From contig NZ_LMUL01000011.1 in NCBI RefSeq assembly GCF_009765965.1, forward strand, positions 79,173 to 143,172: DNA of 64,000 nt, given 5' to 3'. The first letter of the stretch is position 1. The number at the start of each line of letters is the position of its first letter. Made by a program: the position numbers and the translations under genes. The notes under the pieces are model-generated. The model did not search any database. It saw only the letters and a program-made list of their open reading frames with translations, and was not told the DNA's origin. Source of the DNA: Caulobacter sp. S45 (lineage in GTDB: Bacteria > Pseudomonadota > Alphaproteobacteria > Caulobacterales > Caulobacteraceae). This document shows positions 1-9,399 of this stretch, piece by piece.

Positions 1-1373
1 CCCGCACCCGATTTGCTGGTAGCGACGATGTCACGGTGAGCGGGTGCGCCCGGTGGCTGGCGCCATGATAATCGAAGACGACGGCAATCTCTACGCGTTG
101 CCTAAAAATGGGAAAATAACCGAGCTCTTCAGCGTTCGCTAGATAAGCCCACCAGAGCGCTGATCCAAAGAATCTAAACCTGGTCCACGGCGCAAACGAA
201 ACTCGATGATGCGCTAACCGACACAATGACAGGCATCATCTTCCATCTCACCGTTAGTATTGTTTTACCAGCGTGGGTTTTTCAACGCACGTTCGTAGAG
301 TAATCTTTGCATTTTCGATTGTTATGGTCATGTTCATCGCCTTGTAAGCACGCGCAAGTCGCGTCCTTATGACGTCAGATAAACAAAACCGCCATTATAC
401 AACATGGATCATCTGTTGGCGCATTTACGAGCTTAGTTTCATGCCGTAATGCAGCGTGCTTCATTGTCGGTCTTACGGCTCTTTAGTTCCAAAAGCCGAA
501 ATCAAGTTTTCGGTAAAACGCTTAGCTTAGCGTCGTCCGCGACTGACGTTCAGAACCGGCCATGCGTAAGCGCGCAGCGCCCAAAAAACATGAATGGAAT
601 CGATATTGGGGACGTTCCGGTAACTCGCCTGCGGACCGTCTTTAGATCGCCCAAGGGACGGCGATGCACATCGAGGCGCCGCTGCGGCCAAAGGAGACCA
701 ACCGTTACACAGGACGAAGCCCGGCTTCAGAGCGAGGCGACGACTAAACTCACGATCGTAGCCTAATGATATCTCGGGGTCTGAGCTGGGAGGAGGTCCG
801 GCGCGTCGCCCGTGGAGGCTGGTTCGCGCCGGACTTCCCGCGCCATCGCTTCCCTTTCGGGGACCGGCACGCCGGCACCTTACATAAAGCTTCACCATTG
901 GCGAGCGATTTCTGCGCGCCCCGAAGGATCAGCGGCAGACACGGCGGCTCACAGCTGGACCGACGCCAGCAGGCTGCGACGCCCGCGGACGTGTCCGTGG
1001 GGCCGAAAAGACGTAGGCTGCTCGTTGCACGGATGCGGCTGTTGCGGCTGGACGTAGGCTCCGATTGGAACGGCGCCAGCAGGCCTGGATCTTCCTGCGT
1101 GCGTGATAGCCAATGGGCCCCGTGATCCTCCCGTGATCCTTATGGACGGCATCGTATCAAAGCCGCCTTAGGGGTAGCTTTTCAGACACGCGTTGAGAGA
1201 TGTCCGCTTGAGAGGCGTCGCATCGACGAGGAGGGGACCCCGGGCATTAGGGAAACCGCTGTCGATCACCTCGATTGGCGGCGCAACCTATGTTTCCCAG
1301 CTTGACTTACAAGTGAGCGGTCGAATTGGGGCAACGCGCTTCGGGGGAAAACACGTTCACATCGCGAGAATGC
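1..1373. other. Left-edge region without a recognisable gene
   Basis: I find no open frame here with a recognisable domain. Several frames of 60-120 codons exist on both strands, but they overlap each other, lack convincing ribosome sites and have low-complexity Arg-rich translations typical of GC-rich shadow frames. A very short frame at 65-142 (starting MIIEDDGNLYALPKNGK) looks more protein-like and could be the tail of a decayed gene, but it is too short to name. The stretch from about 100 to 450 is relatively AT-rich. Confidence 0.5.
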
Positions 1374-1685
1374 TTAAGGTTTGAGGCCGCCCCCCGCAAA
1401 CTGAGGGGGCGGAGACCTCAAGGAACACTCGGCGAGCGTTGGAGTTGACGGGGCGTCGAGCTGCTCATAGAAATATCCCACCGGCACCCCAAGGGCGTGG
1501 GCAAGGTGCCACAACCGTTCAGCGGATAGGCGCGTTATACCGCACTCATAATTGTGAATTTGCTGGAAGCCGCAACCCAAGGAACTCGCCACTTTCGCTT
1601 GGGTAAGTTTCAATTGAGTGCGGCGCGCTCTTATCTGCTTTCCGATGTGTAGGTTGACGTCAGGCGACACGGGCCCCTCACTCAT
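1374..1685 (-). CDS. XRE-family helix-turn-helix transcriptional regulator
   Basis: This is a small DNA-binding regulator of about 103 residues. Residues 13-67 form an XRE/Cro-type HTH: IGKQIRARR, then LTQAKVASSLG (helix 2), then FQQIHNYECGITRLSAERLWHLAHALGVPVGYFYE. This is the usual layout of single-domain alphaproteobacterial XRE proteins. The chosen start begins MSEGPVSPDVN; in-frame starts at 1709 and 1775 are possible, and none has a strong ribosome site. The last codons lie in a GC-rich inverted repeat (CCGCCCCC/GGGGGCGG, about 1388-1413), which could act as a terminator although T-rich sequence after it is weak. The target is unknown. A 14-bp inverted repeat lies about 125 bp upstream. 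Confidence 0.8.
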   Translation of the reverse strand: MSEGPVSPDVNLHIGKQIRARRTQLKLTQAKVASSLGCGFQQIHNYECGITRLSAERLWHLAHALGVPVGYFYEQLDAPSTPTLAECSLRSPPPQFAGGGLKP

Positions 1686-2073
1686 CTCAAAACGGTATTT
1701 AGACCGCATGGGAGCAAGGATCGTGCCTCCTAGTTGAGCGAGATAGGCGCTAGCAACCAAAGGCGACGAAATCAAACATTTTCTCGAACTAAGACTCCAG
1801 CGCTAACCTGGGCGGATCGTTTCCTCCAGGAAAAGACTGGGAAGCGATCCGCCGCCTTCGACGCCGTGGGACTGCTCGGAAGTGGTCCAGAGGCGGATCA
1901 AGCGAGCGGAATGGGGCCACGGCGACTATTGTCGTCGACCCCTCAGGCCCACGACAGGGCGACTACGCCTCGCCACGACCGATACCGGGTGACGAACAGA
2001 GGAGACCCGCTTCTCAGACCCCGCGCGGCCCGTTGGCCGCGCGGGATTGATTTACCTACGGTTGGAAAACACC
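1686..2073. other. Intergenic region upstream of the XRE gene
   Basis: No gene is seen. It should hold the promoter of the XRE regulator, and it contains the inverted repeat at 1811-1853. Confidence 0.45.
1811..1853. repeat. 14-bp inverted repeat, possible operator or hairpin
   Basis: The arm ggcggatcgtttcc (1811-1824) is matched by ggaagcgatccgcc (1840-1853). The arms are inverse complements with one mismatch, separated by 15 bases. It lies upstream of the XRE regulator, so an autoregulatory operator is one reading. A transcript hairpin is the other, but no T-tract follows on either strand. Confidence 0.5.
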
Positions 2074-2289
2074 TCATCTGGCGTGTTGGTGCAGGTATCG
2101 AGAAACCACGGGGGCTCCGTCTTTAGGGGCCGAGGCGATTAGGCATTTGCCCGACGACACCTCATGGATGCGGCCATCAGGGGAGAGGGCGAACCGTTGA
2201 TTGGCGCCAAAATGGCATTGCCACAGTTGCACGGGGGTGCCGTCGGCACGGGACGAGCGGCCACGGACATCTAGACATAGGCCACCATC
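2074..2289 (-). pseudogene. Ricin-type beta-trefoil lectin fragment
   Basis: The translation contains GGLCLDVRG, then GTPVQLWQCHFGANQRF, then DGRI and SGKCLIA. This is the classic ricin B repeat signature (CLDV, QLWxC, NQxF, GKCL). Only about one and a half of the roughly 40-residue repeats remain. The frame has no usable start of its own and runs upstream into the 3' end of the phosphatase gene, and it ends soon after the second repeat begins. A complete ricin domain has three repeats and is usually attached to a secreted enzyme. I read this as the decayed tail of a lost carbohydrate-binding protein. Confidence 0.55.
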
Positions 2290-2410
2290 GTCACCGCAAC
2301 GTCGCCGGTTCGATCTCGCCGACCCGGCGCACGGCAGATCGAGATGCTCAGCTAAGGCGGCTCGGCTGCGGGCCACGTGGGCGATAGGCAGGGGCTCGCC
2401 GGTTTTGCAC

Positions 2411-3145
2411 CTACCTCGCGCCTGTTGAGGAAGGGTCGCAAACACGCAGCACATCCACCGGCCCGCCCGGTTGCAGCGCGTCGAACACTCCAACGGTCAA
2501 TACGCCCGTCCAAAATGCGCCCGTGTCCAGGTTCGTGCGATGGGCGAGCAACTCTGGCTCGGCGGCTTCACGCTTGCCCTCCCATTCGGGCGTGTGACCA
2601 TGGACGATATGTTTTCGGCCAGCGAAATCGGCTGGATCGGCGCGCAGGAACCGTTCTCGAATCCACAACAGGGTATGCTCATCCTGGTCGTCCGCAGGTT
2701 TCGATGGGTCCAAGCCGGCATGGACATAAATCCGGTGCTCGTCCTCCAAGATCGTGGGGAGCGCTCTCAGCCAGTCGAGATGAGTTGGCGGAACCAGATG
2801 CATCGCCGCCATTAGCCCGCTCTGGCTCCCGTAGGAGCGAAGCGTGGCCTCACCCCCCGCGTGGATCCAATAAATCGCCTCGTCGGCGTCCCCTAGAAAC
2901 GCCCGGAGCATCATGTCCTCATGATTTCCCTTGAGGCAGACCGCCGCGCTCAGGCGCTGGGCCACCATGAGGCTATCGATCACCTTCGAACTCTGCGGCC
3001 CACGATCGACGTAGTCGCCCAAAAACACCACCCGGCCGGACCTGCCCCCCGCATGCTGATTGATCCTCTCCACAGCTTGGCAGAGCAGATCGTAGCGACC
3101 GTGAATGTCTCCGACGACATAGGTGAGAGTCGGACGGACCGTCAT
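2411..3145 (-). CDS. PPP-family metallophosphatase (copy 1 of 3)
   Basis: This is a calcineurin-like phosphoesterase of the bacterial Ser/Thr phosphatase and Ap4A hydrolase group, about 244 residues. The metal-binding motifs are in order: GDIHGR near the N-terminus, GDYVDRG, GNHE, then IYVHAGL and HIVHGHTPEW towards the C-terminus. The family uses two metal ions to cleave phosphoesters; the substrate cannot be read from sequence. The ATG at 3145 has GGAGC 8 bases upstream and is preferred over an in-frame TTG at 3160. It is closely related to the copy at 62038-62790: both carry LWIRERFLRA, HGHTPxWxGK and HRTNLDTGA. Confidence 0.9.
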   Translation of the reverse strand: MTVRPTLTYVVGDIHGRYDLLCQAVERINQHAGGRSGRVVFLGDYVDRGPQSSKVIDSLMVAQRLSAAVCLKGNHEDMMLRAFLGDADEAIYWIHAGGEATLRSYGSQSGLMAAMHLVPPTHLDWLRALPTILEDEHRIYVHAGLDPSKPADDQDEHTLLWIRERFLRADPADFAGRKHIVHGHTPEWEGKREAAEPELLAHRTNLDTGAFWTGVLTVGVFDALQPGGPVDVLRVCDPSSTGAR

Positions 3146-3706
3146 TGCTGCACGCTCCAAGGATCGTGATGGGGCCTTTTATGTAACTCGCCGCTCGCCG
3201 CTACCCACCCCTAAGCTACCTTCGTTGCTCTATGTCTCCCGTCCAACGGCTGGAAGGCTCTCACGACGCTCGCCAACCGCGAGCGCTTAATCGCGTGTTC
3301 GCGCGGGCGCAACGGCTCGCACTGTAACGAGCAGGCTCCAAGCCGAGGCTTCGCATCGGGGAGGGGGCTGATGGCCGTCTTCCTTAAGGGTCAGCCCTAC
3401 CCCCCGAAAGGCGGGGTGGAAAACGACGCCTCGTCCATATGGTCGAGAAGACGCGATCTCGTCATTTCAGCGGCGACGGCGCTCCAAGGCGTCCCACTCG
3501 GTCGACGCCACCGCGGCGCCTACGCCGCTCGCCTCGTTTCAGGACCGGTGAGCGACAACAGCGCCGACGCCACTCGGCTTTGGCGGTCGCGCCTCTTTGG
3601 ATAAACCCTGGGCTGACCGCGCTCGCCGGAACAAAGGCTCACCGACATCCACCCAGTGACCATTCCAAAGGCCGCTGGATGTCAAAGCGATAAATCTGGC
3701 GCCACC
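3146..3706. other. Gap without a supported gene
   Basis: Nothing recognisable on either strand. The short plus-strand frames here are Arg/Pro-rich and unsupported. The promoter of the phosphatase gene presumably lies at the left end. Confidence 0.45.
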
Positions 3707-4309
3707 TCAATGGTCACTGCTCAGGGGCGACCGACGGGAGCTAGAAGCGTCCGCATTCAGCCGTCCCTCGGCTCTGAGGCGGTACACAGAGGCTATTCCA
3801 ATCCCCAAGCGCCTCGCGATCTCAGCTGCGCCGTGACCCTGAGCCTGTAGGTCGCTGACTTTTGCGACGTCGATCGAGGCCGGCCGCCCCCCCATATAAG
3901 CGCCTCGCGCCTTCGCAGCCTTGATGCCTTCAACCTGGCGCTCACGGCGAGCATTGACTTCGAAATCGAGGAATAACACCAGCATATCGCCAAGGGCCTC
4001 CCCAGAGGGCGTGCGGGTATCGATCCCCTGCTCGATCGCTCTAAGCGATGCATCCTTCGATTTCAGCAGGCTTAGGACGCCTTGAAGCGCACTCATCGAC
4101 TGGCCAAAGCGGTCGAGCCGGGTGACGACGACGCTGTCGCCCGCTTGCAGCTCGGCAAGGAGGGCGGCCAATTTGGCGCCGCGACGCCGCGACTTGGCGC
4201 TTGCGATCTCAGTGACGATTTTGGTGCAGCCCGCCGCCCGCAAACTCGCGCGCTGCGCCACGACGTCGGGATCGGTGCTGCTCGCCCGCGCATATCCATA
4301 ACAGGTCAT
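3707..4309 (-). CDS. Serine recombinase, resolvase/invertase family
   Basis: This is a small serine recombinase (200 residues) that would cut and rejoin DNA at specific sites. The catalytic serine is in the N-terminal motif YGYARASS (Ser10). VVVTRLDRFGQSM and the TPSGEALGDML region match the resolvase catalytic domain, and FEVNARRERQVEGIKAAKARGAYMGGRP the usual linker. The C-terminus carries a Hin-like HTH (GAAEIARRLGIGIASVYR). Length and domains look complete. No transposon genes or clear res site sit next to it, so it may be an orphan or a remnant of a mobile element. Confidence 0.9.
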   Translation of the reverse strand: MTCYGYARASSTDPDVVAQRASLRAAGCTKIVTEIASAKSRRRGAKLAALLAELQAGDSVVVTRLDRFGQSMSALQGVLSLLKSKDASLRAIEQGIDTRTPSGEALGDMLVLFLDFEVNARRERQVEGIKAAKARGAYMGGRPASIDVAKVSDLQAQGHGAAEIARRLGIGIASVYRLRAEGRLNADASSSRRSPLSSDH

Positions 4310-4747
4310 CGATTCCCCACCCTAATGGCGCTCAGACCGATTCCCAAGCTCCGCGCCCTGGCCGTCACCCGGACAGCCACGCCCTTTTAGCCTTCCCCTC
4401 GCGCAGATAAATGCAGCGGACTGAGCGCCATTTCGGCATGCTCTGTCACGCAACCCACACTGCGATCACGGGCGAGGCTCGGGCGGTCATGGCCGCCGAC
4501 CGCCCCAACAGACAGCGCCTCTGGCGGACTGGCTGGCGCCGCCTTGACGCCGCCTTCGAAAACAAGCCTCGCTTCTGCACTGATCGACTGGCCCGCAATG
4601 TGGGGGATCCACCTCAACATGATGCGCAGAGATCGTATGAAACGTCCCCGTTCGCCTGAACCGGGCCCACAGAAAGATCGGGGGGCCGCCGAGCCCCCGT
4701 CCAAGTTGCAATCCTCAGGCCCAAGCCGGACTAGGTTGCTTGGCTCG
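4310..4747. other. Gap between recombinase and glycanase genes
   Basis: No gene supported. It contains the recombinase promoter side and the likely terminator of the RTX glycanase gene at 4681-4698. Confidence 0.45.
4681..4698 (-). terminator. Probable intrinsic terminator of the RTX glycanase gene
   Basis: Read on the minus strand, GGGGGC-TCGGCG-GCCCCC forms a perfect 6-bp GC stem with a 6-base loop, followed by CGATCTTTCTG. It lies about 50 bases beyond the glycanase stop codon. The T-tract is short. Confidence 0.5.
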
Positions 4748-7564
4748 CTAAATGAAGGCGTAGTCTTGACCCGCCACTAGGTGGGTTTGGCTGCCCATCT
4801 CGTGCACAAGAAATTGCCCCAGGACCGAATGGGTCGGGCTCATCACCTGGTACCACTGGAGGCTATCGTTTTCTGAAGTCGTCCCCTGGCCCGAGTAGGA
4901 GGCGAACTGCAAAGTGGCGCCTGAGCCAAATCCGCTAAGATCGAGGAAGTCGTGCTCCGTAGCGGTGCGGGTGAAATCCGAGATTTGAGTGCCGACGGTA
5001 AACCCCGGTTCCAACACGAAAGTGTCGTCGCCCGCGCCGCCCTGAAGGAAATCTCCCCCGACGCCGCCGATCAAAACGTCGTTGCCCGCCGTACCCTTTA
5101 GCGTGTGATTGACGGTGGTCGTTTCCAAGAGCTGGCCCCCAGCGGTTGGAGACGGGATTCCGCTGCTCGCGGGGCTGGACGATGTCGTCGAGGAGGGGGT
5201 GGTCGTCGAAGAGCTAGGTTGGGCGGCGGCCGATGCTGCAAGAGTCCCCGACGACGTTGCAGGCGTGGACGCTGTGGTAGCGGCCGGCGTGGGGGTTGAG
5301 GGGGCGGACGTCGTGGAAGAAGGGACGGCGGAAGTGGAAGCCGCAGTCGCATCGATGAAGGCGAAGTCTTGACCAGCCACTAATTGCGTCTGGCCGCCGA
5401 TCGTGTGGACAAGGAATTGCGCTTCGACCTTATGGTTTGCGTCCTCCACCGAATAATACTGCAAGGCGTCGTTTTGACTCGTGGTGCCCTGGCCGGAGTA
5501 GGAAGCAAACACAAGCGACGATCCGGTGGAAAATCCGCTCAACTGAATGAAATCATGCTCCGTTGCCGAGCGCGTAAAATCGGCAATCTGGGTCCCTATC
5601 GTGACGCCGGGATGCAACACGAAGACATCGTCTCCGGCGCCGCCTTGCAAATAGGCGGCGCCTGAGTTCACGACCAAGACATCGTTACCCGCGCCCCCTT
5701 TCAGCGTCGCGAGGGTCGGCGTGGTCTCAAGCAGCGAACCGTTCGTGGACGGCGCCGCCATCGCGGTGAGAGCGGAAGCTGCCGCAGCGTGCGTCGGAAC
5801 CGAGGTGGCGGCCGTGGCGGAGGGGGACTGGGTTGCGGTTGGAGTCGAGCTCGCGGCGCTGGAGGCGGCGGCCGTCGACGTCGTCGAGGACGAACTTGAC
5901 GTCGTGGCTGGGGTCGTCGTGGCGGGCGCGCTGGTTCCGGTCGAAGTCGAGCTCGTCGTCCCCGAGGTGGCGGAAGCAGCCGTTGTCGGGGTCGAGCTGG
6001 GCGTTGTCGCCGGCGTCGTCGTGGAGGTTGTGCTGGCCCCGGTCGAGGTCGAGCTCGTCGTGCCTGAAGTGGCGGGCGCTGAGGTCGGGGTGGCGGGTGT
6101 GCTGCTTCCCGTCGTGCTCGTCGCGGGCACGCTCACGGGCGAGTCGGCCAAACTATAGGCCCGCACATAATTCACCTGCATCGTCGAGGTGAAGGAAGAG
6201 CTCGGCGTGCTGGTGGCCGACCCCGAAATCGCCAGGTCGATCAGCATATACATGGGCTTGTTCATGTCGGCAGGCGTCGCCTCCTGCGCCACCTGAACGC
6301 CGTCGACATACCAAGTGATGGTCGAAGCGGTCCATAAGACCCCGTAGTCATGAAAGCCCGTCGTGCTGCCCGGCACGTAGCTGGATATGGCGTCCTGGGT
6401 GGCCACGCCGTTGACAACCGAGTGGGCCGTTTCACTGACCGTGTCGGTGCCGTTGGAGGCCTCAAGCACGTCAAGCTCCGGCGGCCAGCTCCCGTCGGCG
6501 GGCAGCAGCCAAAAGGCCGGCCAAGCTCCAGATCCGGTAGGTAGCTTGGCGTCGATGTCGAAATAGCCGTAGGTCTGCTGAAAGGATTCCTTGGTGGTCA
6601 GCAGCCCGGACACATAGCTGTAACCATAGAGCGCCGTCTTGTCGGCGGCAGGTGTGGCGCTGGCGGTAATGCTCAGCACACCGTTGTTGATCGAAAACGG
6701 ATTGAGCCCAAGCGCCGTCGTGCCCGCCCCCGTCATCGTGGGATCGACGTAGATTTCCTTCTCACCATTGGACGTGAGCGTGCGGCTACCTAACGAGTTC
6801 GACGTCGCCCCGTAGCCGAAATTCGTGGTCCAGGTCCCTGAGGTGCCGTTGTTGAGGCTCAACGAGTTAAACTCGTCGTCGAACGTCATTTTCATGGCGC
6901 CCGTATTGACGGCTAATTGAAAGTTCGACGCTGTGAAGTCCGATATCTGCTCATTCCTGAACAAAACAGCATCATTGGCGTCAAGCTGCAGGACAACATT
7001 ACTGCCGACCTGCGTCATCGCCGCCTGCACCTGGGCAAAGGACGTGAAGTTGACGTAGCCGCCGAGCGAGACGACATCATGACCTGCGCCGGCGATGAAG
7101 CCGTCGACAGCATCGTGCCCGGAATTGGCGTCAAAAATGACCGTGCTTTTGCCGGTCCCCAGCTCAATGAGATCGTTGCCCGCGCCCCCGTCGATCGTCT
7201 GGGTGCCCGAACCCTGACCCCAAATGATGTTGGCGCCTGAATTGCCGTAGGCGACGCCATTGCCGCCGATCGCCAGGTTCTCGACGTTGGCGGGAAGCTG
7301 ATAGTCCATCCCATTGATCTTGACTGTATCGACGCCGCCGTTCGGCTTTTCGACGATCTGGTCAAGCGGGCTGTAGACATAATAGGTGTTATCGCCCGCC
7401 CCCCCGACCAGGACGTTGCCGCCATCGGACCAGATCGCTTGGGCGGCGGTAGCGCTGCCCGTGACGGTCGTGCCTGGCGCGGTCGCATAGACGCTGGAAA
7501 CTGGATTGGCGCTGTACGGCAGAGGATTCCCGTAGAAATCCAAGAAAGGATCCGTGGAAGACAT
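4748..7564 (-). CDS. RTX-repeat glycoside hydrolase family 16 glycanase
   Basis: This is a 938-residue secreted beta-glycanase, probably an EPS depolymerase. Residues 1-220 carry degenerate RTX-like repeats (VGGAGDNTYYVYS, IDGGAGNDLIELG). The GH16 domain spans about 226-472, with the catalytic motif ELDVLE at 363-368 (nucleophile Glu363, acid/base Glu368). Then come two Ser/Thr/Ala/Pro-rich linkers, each followed by a related RTX module (LKGGAGNDVL, LQGGAGDDVFVL), the second ending AGQDYAFI at the C-terminus. There is no N-terminal signal peptide, as expected for type I secretion. GAGGG lies 6 bases before the ATG. The nearby ABC/HlyD pair and the TolC-like protein are its likely exporters. 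It parallels ExsH of Sinorhizobium, secreted by PrsDE. Confidence 0.9.
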   Translation of the reverse strand: MSSTDPFLDFYGNPLPYSANPVSSVYATAPGTTVTGSATAAQAIWSDGGNVLVGGAGDNTYYVYSPLDQIVEKPNGGVDTVKINGMDYQLPANVENLAIGGNGVAYGNSGANIIWGQGSGTQTIDGGAGNDLIELGTGKSTVIFDANSGHDAVDGFIAGAGHDVVSLGGYVNFTSFAQVQAAMTQVGSNVVLQLDANDAVLFRNEQISDFTASNFQLAVNTGAMKMTFDDEFNSLSLNNGTSGTWTTNFGYGATSNSLGSRTLTSNGEKEIYVDPTMTGAGTTALGLNPFSINNGVLSITASATPAADKTALYGYSYVSGLLTTKESFQQTYGYFDIDAKLPTGSGAWPAFWLLPADGSWPPELDVLEASNGTDTVSETAHSVVNGVATQDAISSYVPGSTTGFHDYGVLWTASTITWYVDGVQVAQEATPADMNKPMYMLIDLAISGSATSTPSSSFTSTMQVNYVRAYSLADSPVSVPATSTTGSSTPATPTSAPATSGTTSSTSTGASTTSTTTPATTPSSTPTTAASATSGTTSSTSTGTSAPATTTPATTSSSSSTTSTAAASSAASSTPTATQSPSATAATSVPTHAAAASALTAMAAPSTNGSLLETTPTLATLKGGAGNDVLVVNSGAAYLQGGAGDDVFVLHPGVTIGTQIADFTRSATEHDFIQLSGFSTGSSLVFASYSGQGTTSQNDALQYYSVEDANHKVEAQFLVHTIGGQTQLVAGQDFAFIDATAASTSAVPSSTTSAPSTPTPAATTASTPATSSGTLAASAAAQPSSSTTTPSSTTSSSPASSGIPSPTAGGQLLETTTVNHTLKGTAGNDVLIGGVGGDFLQGGAGDDTFVLEPGFTVGTQISDFTRTATEHDFLDLSGFGSGATLQFASYSGQGTTSENDSLQWYQVMSPTHSVLGQFLVHEMGSQTHLVAGQDYAFI

Positions 7565-7699
7565 GAACGTCCCTCGAGAGATTGGGACGGTAACTATCGG
7601 AAGGCTATGAACTCACCGTAATTATATAGACTTAATCAGACAACAACATCCAATGTTAAAACACTATTGCAATCCCGGGCTCATGTTTTGTTAACCAGC

Positions 7700-7933
7700 C
7701 TACAGAGGTTCGGCCCAGAAATGTTCAGGATCGTGGCCAAATCGCCTTACAAGCACTGACGGGCTTAGCGAGCAATCAAATACAGCGGAGTCGGAACCCT
7801 CCGCAAACAACGCCTTGGCGCGGTCCAAGGCGTCGTTGATCGCGTTCGTATGTTGATCAAAGTTGGCGAGAATCGAATCGTCGCGCACCACCTGCCATGC
7901 CTGCTCTGTATGCATCACCTTTATCAAGATCAT
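7700..7933 (-). CDS. Small hypothetical protein, DUF2188-like
   Basis: A 77-residue cytoplasmic protein starting MILIKVMHTEQAWQVV. The pattern of a W-x-V strand followed by an Ala/Asp-rich helix (INDALDRAKALFAEG) is reminiscent of DUF2188-type proteins, but the match is weak. I chose the ATG at 7933 because GGAG lies 8 bases upstream; the longer frame starting at 8122 adds an Arg/Pro-rich segment that does not look like protein. No function can be given. Confidence 0.5.
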   Translation of the reverse strand: MILIKVMHTEQAWQVVRDDSILANFDQHTNAINDALDRAKALFAEGSDSAVFDCSLSPSVLVRRFGHDPEHFWAEPL

Positions 7934-8308
7934 GGCGTTGACTCCGCTCCCGATCGTTTGCTCGCAAGTCGCGGGACCGGGGTCTTGGCTATAACGCGGC
8001 GCGCCGCGATCTGGCTCCGGAACGCGCAGCACTTCGGGCCTAGGTCCCATAAGAGCCGGAAGGCGGATTGGGCGCGATCGCGTCACACCCCGTCGCCGAC
8101 CGATCCCAAACGCAGTTGCCATTTAGTCACGCTAGTCCCGCCCAAAATGAGCGACCGCCCGATCGGCCGGGTCGCAATTCCTCCGGCTTTATATTCCGCA
8201 GGCTGGACCGTGACGCTCTGATCGAGGCTCTCGATCAAAGGGTTCGGTTCCAACGACGCGAGTTCAGCGCGGGCTGCTTGTATCGCGTCTCACCCGTCTA
8301 AAGGGAAT
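7934..8308. other. Gap without a supported gene
   Basis: No supported gene. It presumably carries the promoter of the small protein at 7700-7933 and the 3' trailer of the SGNH gene. Confidence 0.4.
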
Positions 8309-9385
8309 CTAAAGTTGGTGCGGCGTACGGCCGGGCATGGCGGGGCAGGCGAGGGGTTTGTCGCTATCCTTGCCCGCCAGCCGCGGATAGAGCGCGCCGA
8401 AGTCTTGGCCAAGGCGTGCGGTGAGCGCCGCGGCGCCGAACATATTCAGGTGTGCGGGGTCAAACCAATAGCTGGGCTGCGCCAACACGTCGTTGGCTGA
8501 CACTATCGGACCACGACCGCGGTATAGGCTGTCGTCGATAGGGCCAGCCGGCTTGCCGTATCCGGGCAGATAGAGGAAAACGACCTTGACGCCGCGCCGC
8601 GCCGCCTCAGCCACGATCTGATCGACATAGTAGCGCGGTGCACGATATTCATAAGCGTCGAGCTTTGCACCGAGCATATGCAAGCTCTTTTGCCGTGCTG
8701 CGTCTTGCGCCGCCCGTTCCAGCCGATCCCTTGGGTAAACCCGGTCTCGAAGCGGGGTAATGGCGACGCCGCCGACATTTACGATCCGCGTGTTGTCGAC
8801 GTTTGAGCCATCATAATTGCGGGCGTCGAAACCAGCCTTGAGACCAAATTGCCCTGGGAAAAGGCTTTTGAAGCCTAGGGATAGCTGGCGAAAGGGAATA
8901 CGTACGAGGTCATGGACATAGCCAACGTTTATGAATATCGGGGCCGTCAAGACGTCGTGGAGATCAGCGACATACGGGAAGAGGGGATGAGGCTTCCGGG
9001 ACTCGTTTTCCACCACCTCCAGAACAAGCACCTTGACGGGCCTGTTTTTCAATAGCTCCCGCGCGATAATCCAGTGCAGACTGCGGCCATACTCGGGGAC
9101 GGCTAGGTTCACCGCATTGACGCAATGACCTGTGGCCAGGCTCACGCGACGCGACACCTCCGCGGCGTCGACCCCGTTCATCGTGTGAGAGGTGCCGACA
9201 AAGGCGATGTCGATCGGTGTCGGGTCGAAGTGAATCCGTTCGTAGATCCACCCGAGCCGGGCGTAGGCCTCGGTCCGCATCGCCTGCCACCGCACATAGC
9301 GATCATGCGGCAGTAGCGACATCCCAAACAGGGTGGCCGCGGCGACGGCCAATCCAAGACAAACGGTTCGTACAAGGCGCATCAT
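8309..9385 (-). CDS. SGNH-like acyltransferase/esterase partner of the MBOAT protein
   Basis: A membrane-anchored extracytoplasmic protein of about 358 residues. A single N-terminal membrane segment (MMRLVRTVCLGLAVAAATLFGMS) is followed by a periplasmic domain with an SGNH-type serine motif (FVGTSHTMNG) and a C-terminal catalytic Asp/His block (YWFDPAHLNMFG). This resembles the AlgJ/AlgX/DltD-like partners of MBOAT acyltransferases. The start at 9385 lies 14 bases after the MBOAT stop codon, so the two are probably co-transcribed and work together to O-acylate the polysaccharide in the periplasm. A longer in-frame start at 9505 would overlap the MBOAT gene and lacks support. Confidence 0.75.
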   Translation of the reverse strand: MMRLVRTVCLGLAVAAATLFGMSLLPHDRYVRWQAMRTEAYARLGWIYERIHFDPTPIDIAFVGTSHTMNGVDAAEVSRRVSLATGHCVNAVNLAVPEYGRSLHWIIARELLKNRPVKVLVLEVVENESRKPHPLFPYVADLHDVLTAPIFINVGYVHDLVRIPFRQLSLGFKSLFPGQFGLKAGFDARNYDGSNVDNTRIVNVGGVAITPLRDRVYPRDRLERAAQDAARQKSLHMLGAKLDAYEYRAPRYYVDQIVAEAARRGVKVVFLYLPGYGKPAGPIDDSLYRGRGPIVSANDVLAQPSYWFDPAHLNMFGAAALTARLGQDFGALYPRLAGKDSDKPLACPAMPGRTPHQL

Positions 9386-9399
9386 CGGTGAACCGCCCG

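Noticed and set aside
3707..4309. Serine recombinase as part of a full transposon or integrated phage
   Set aside because: No transposase, terminal inverted repeats or phage structural genes flank it in the window.
5721..6192. Plus-strand frames rich in Val/Glu/Ala opposite the RTX glycanase linker
   Set aside because: They are the complement of Ser/Thr/Ala-rich repetitive linker codons, not real genes.
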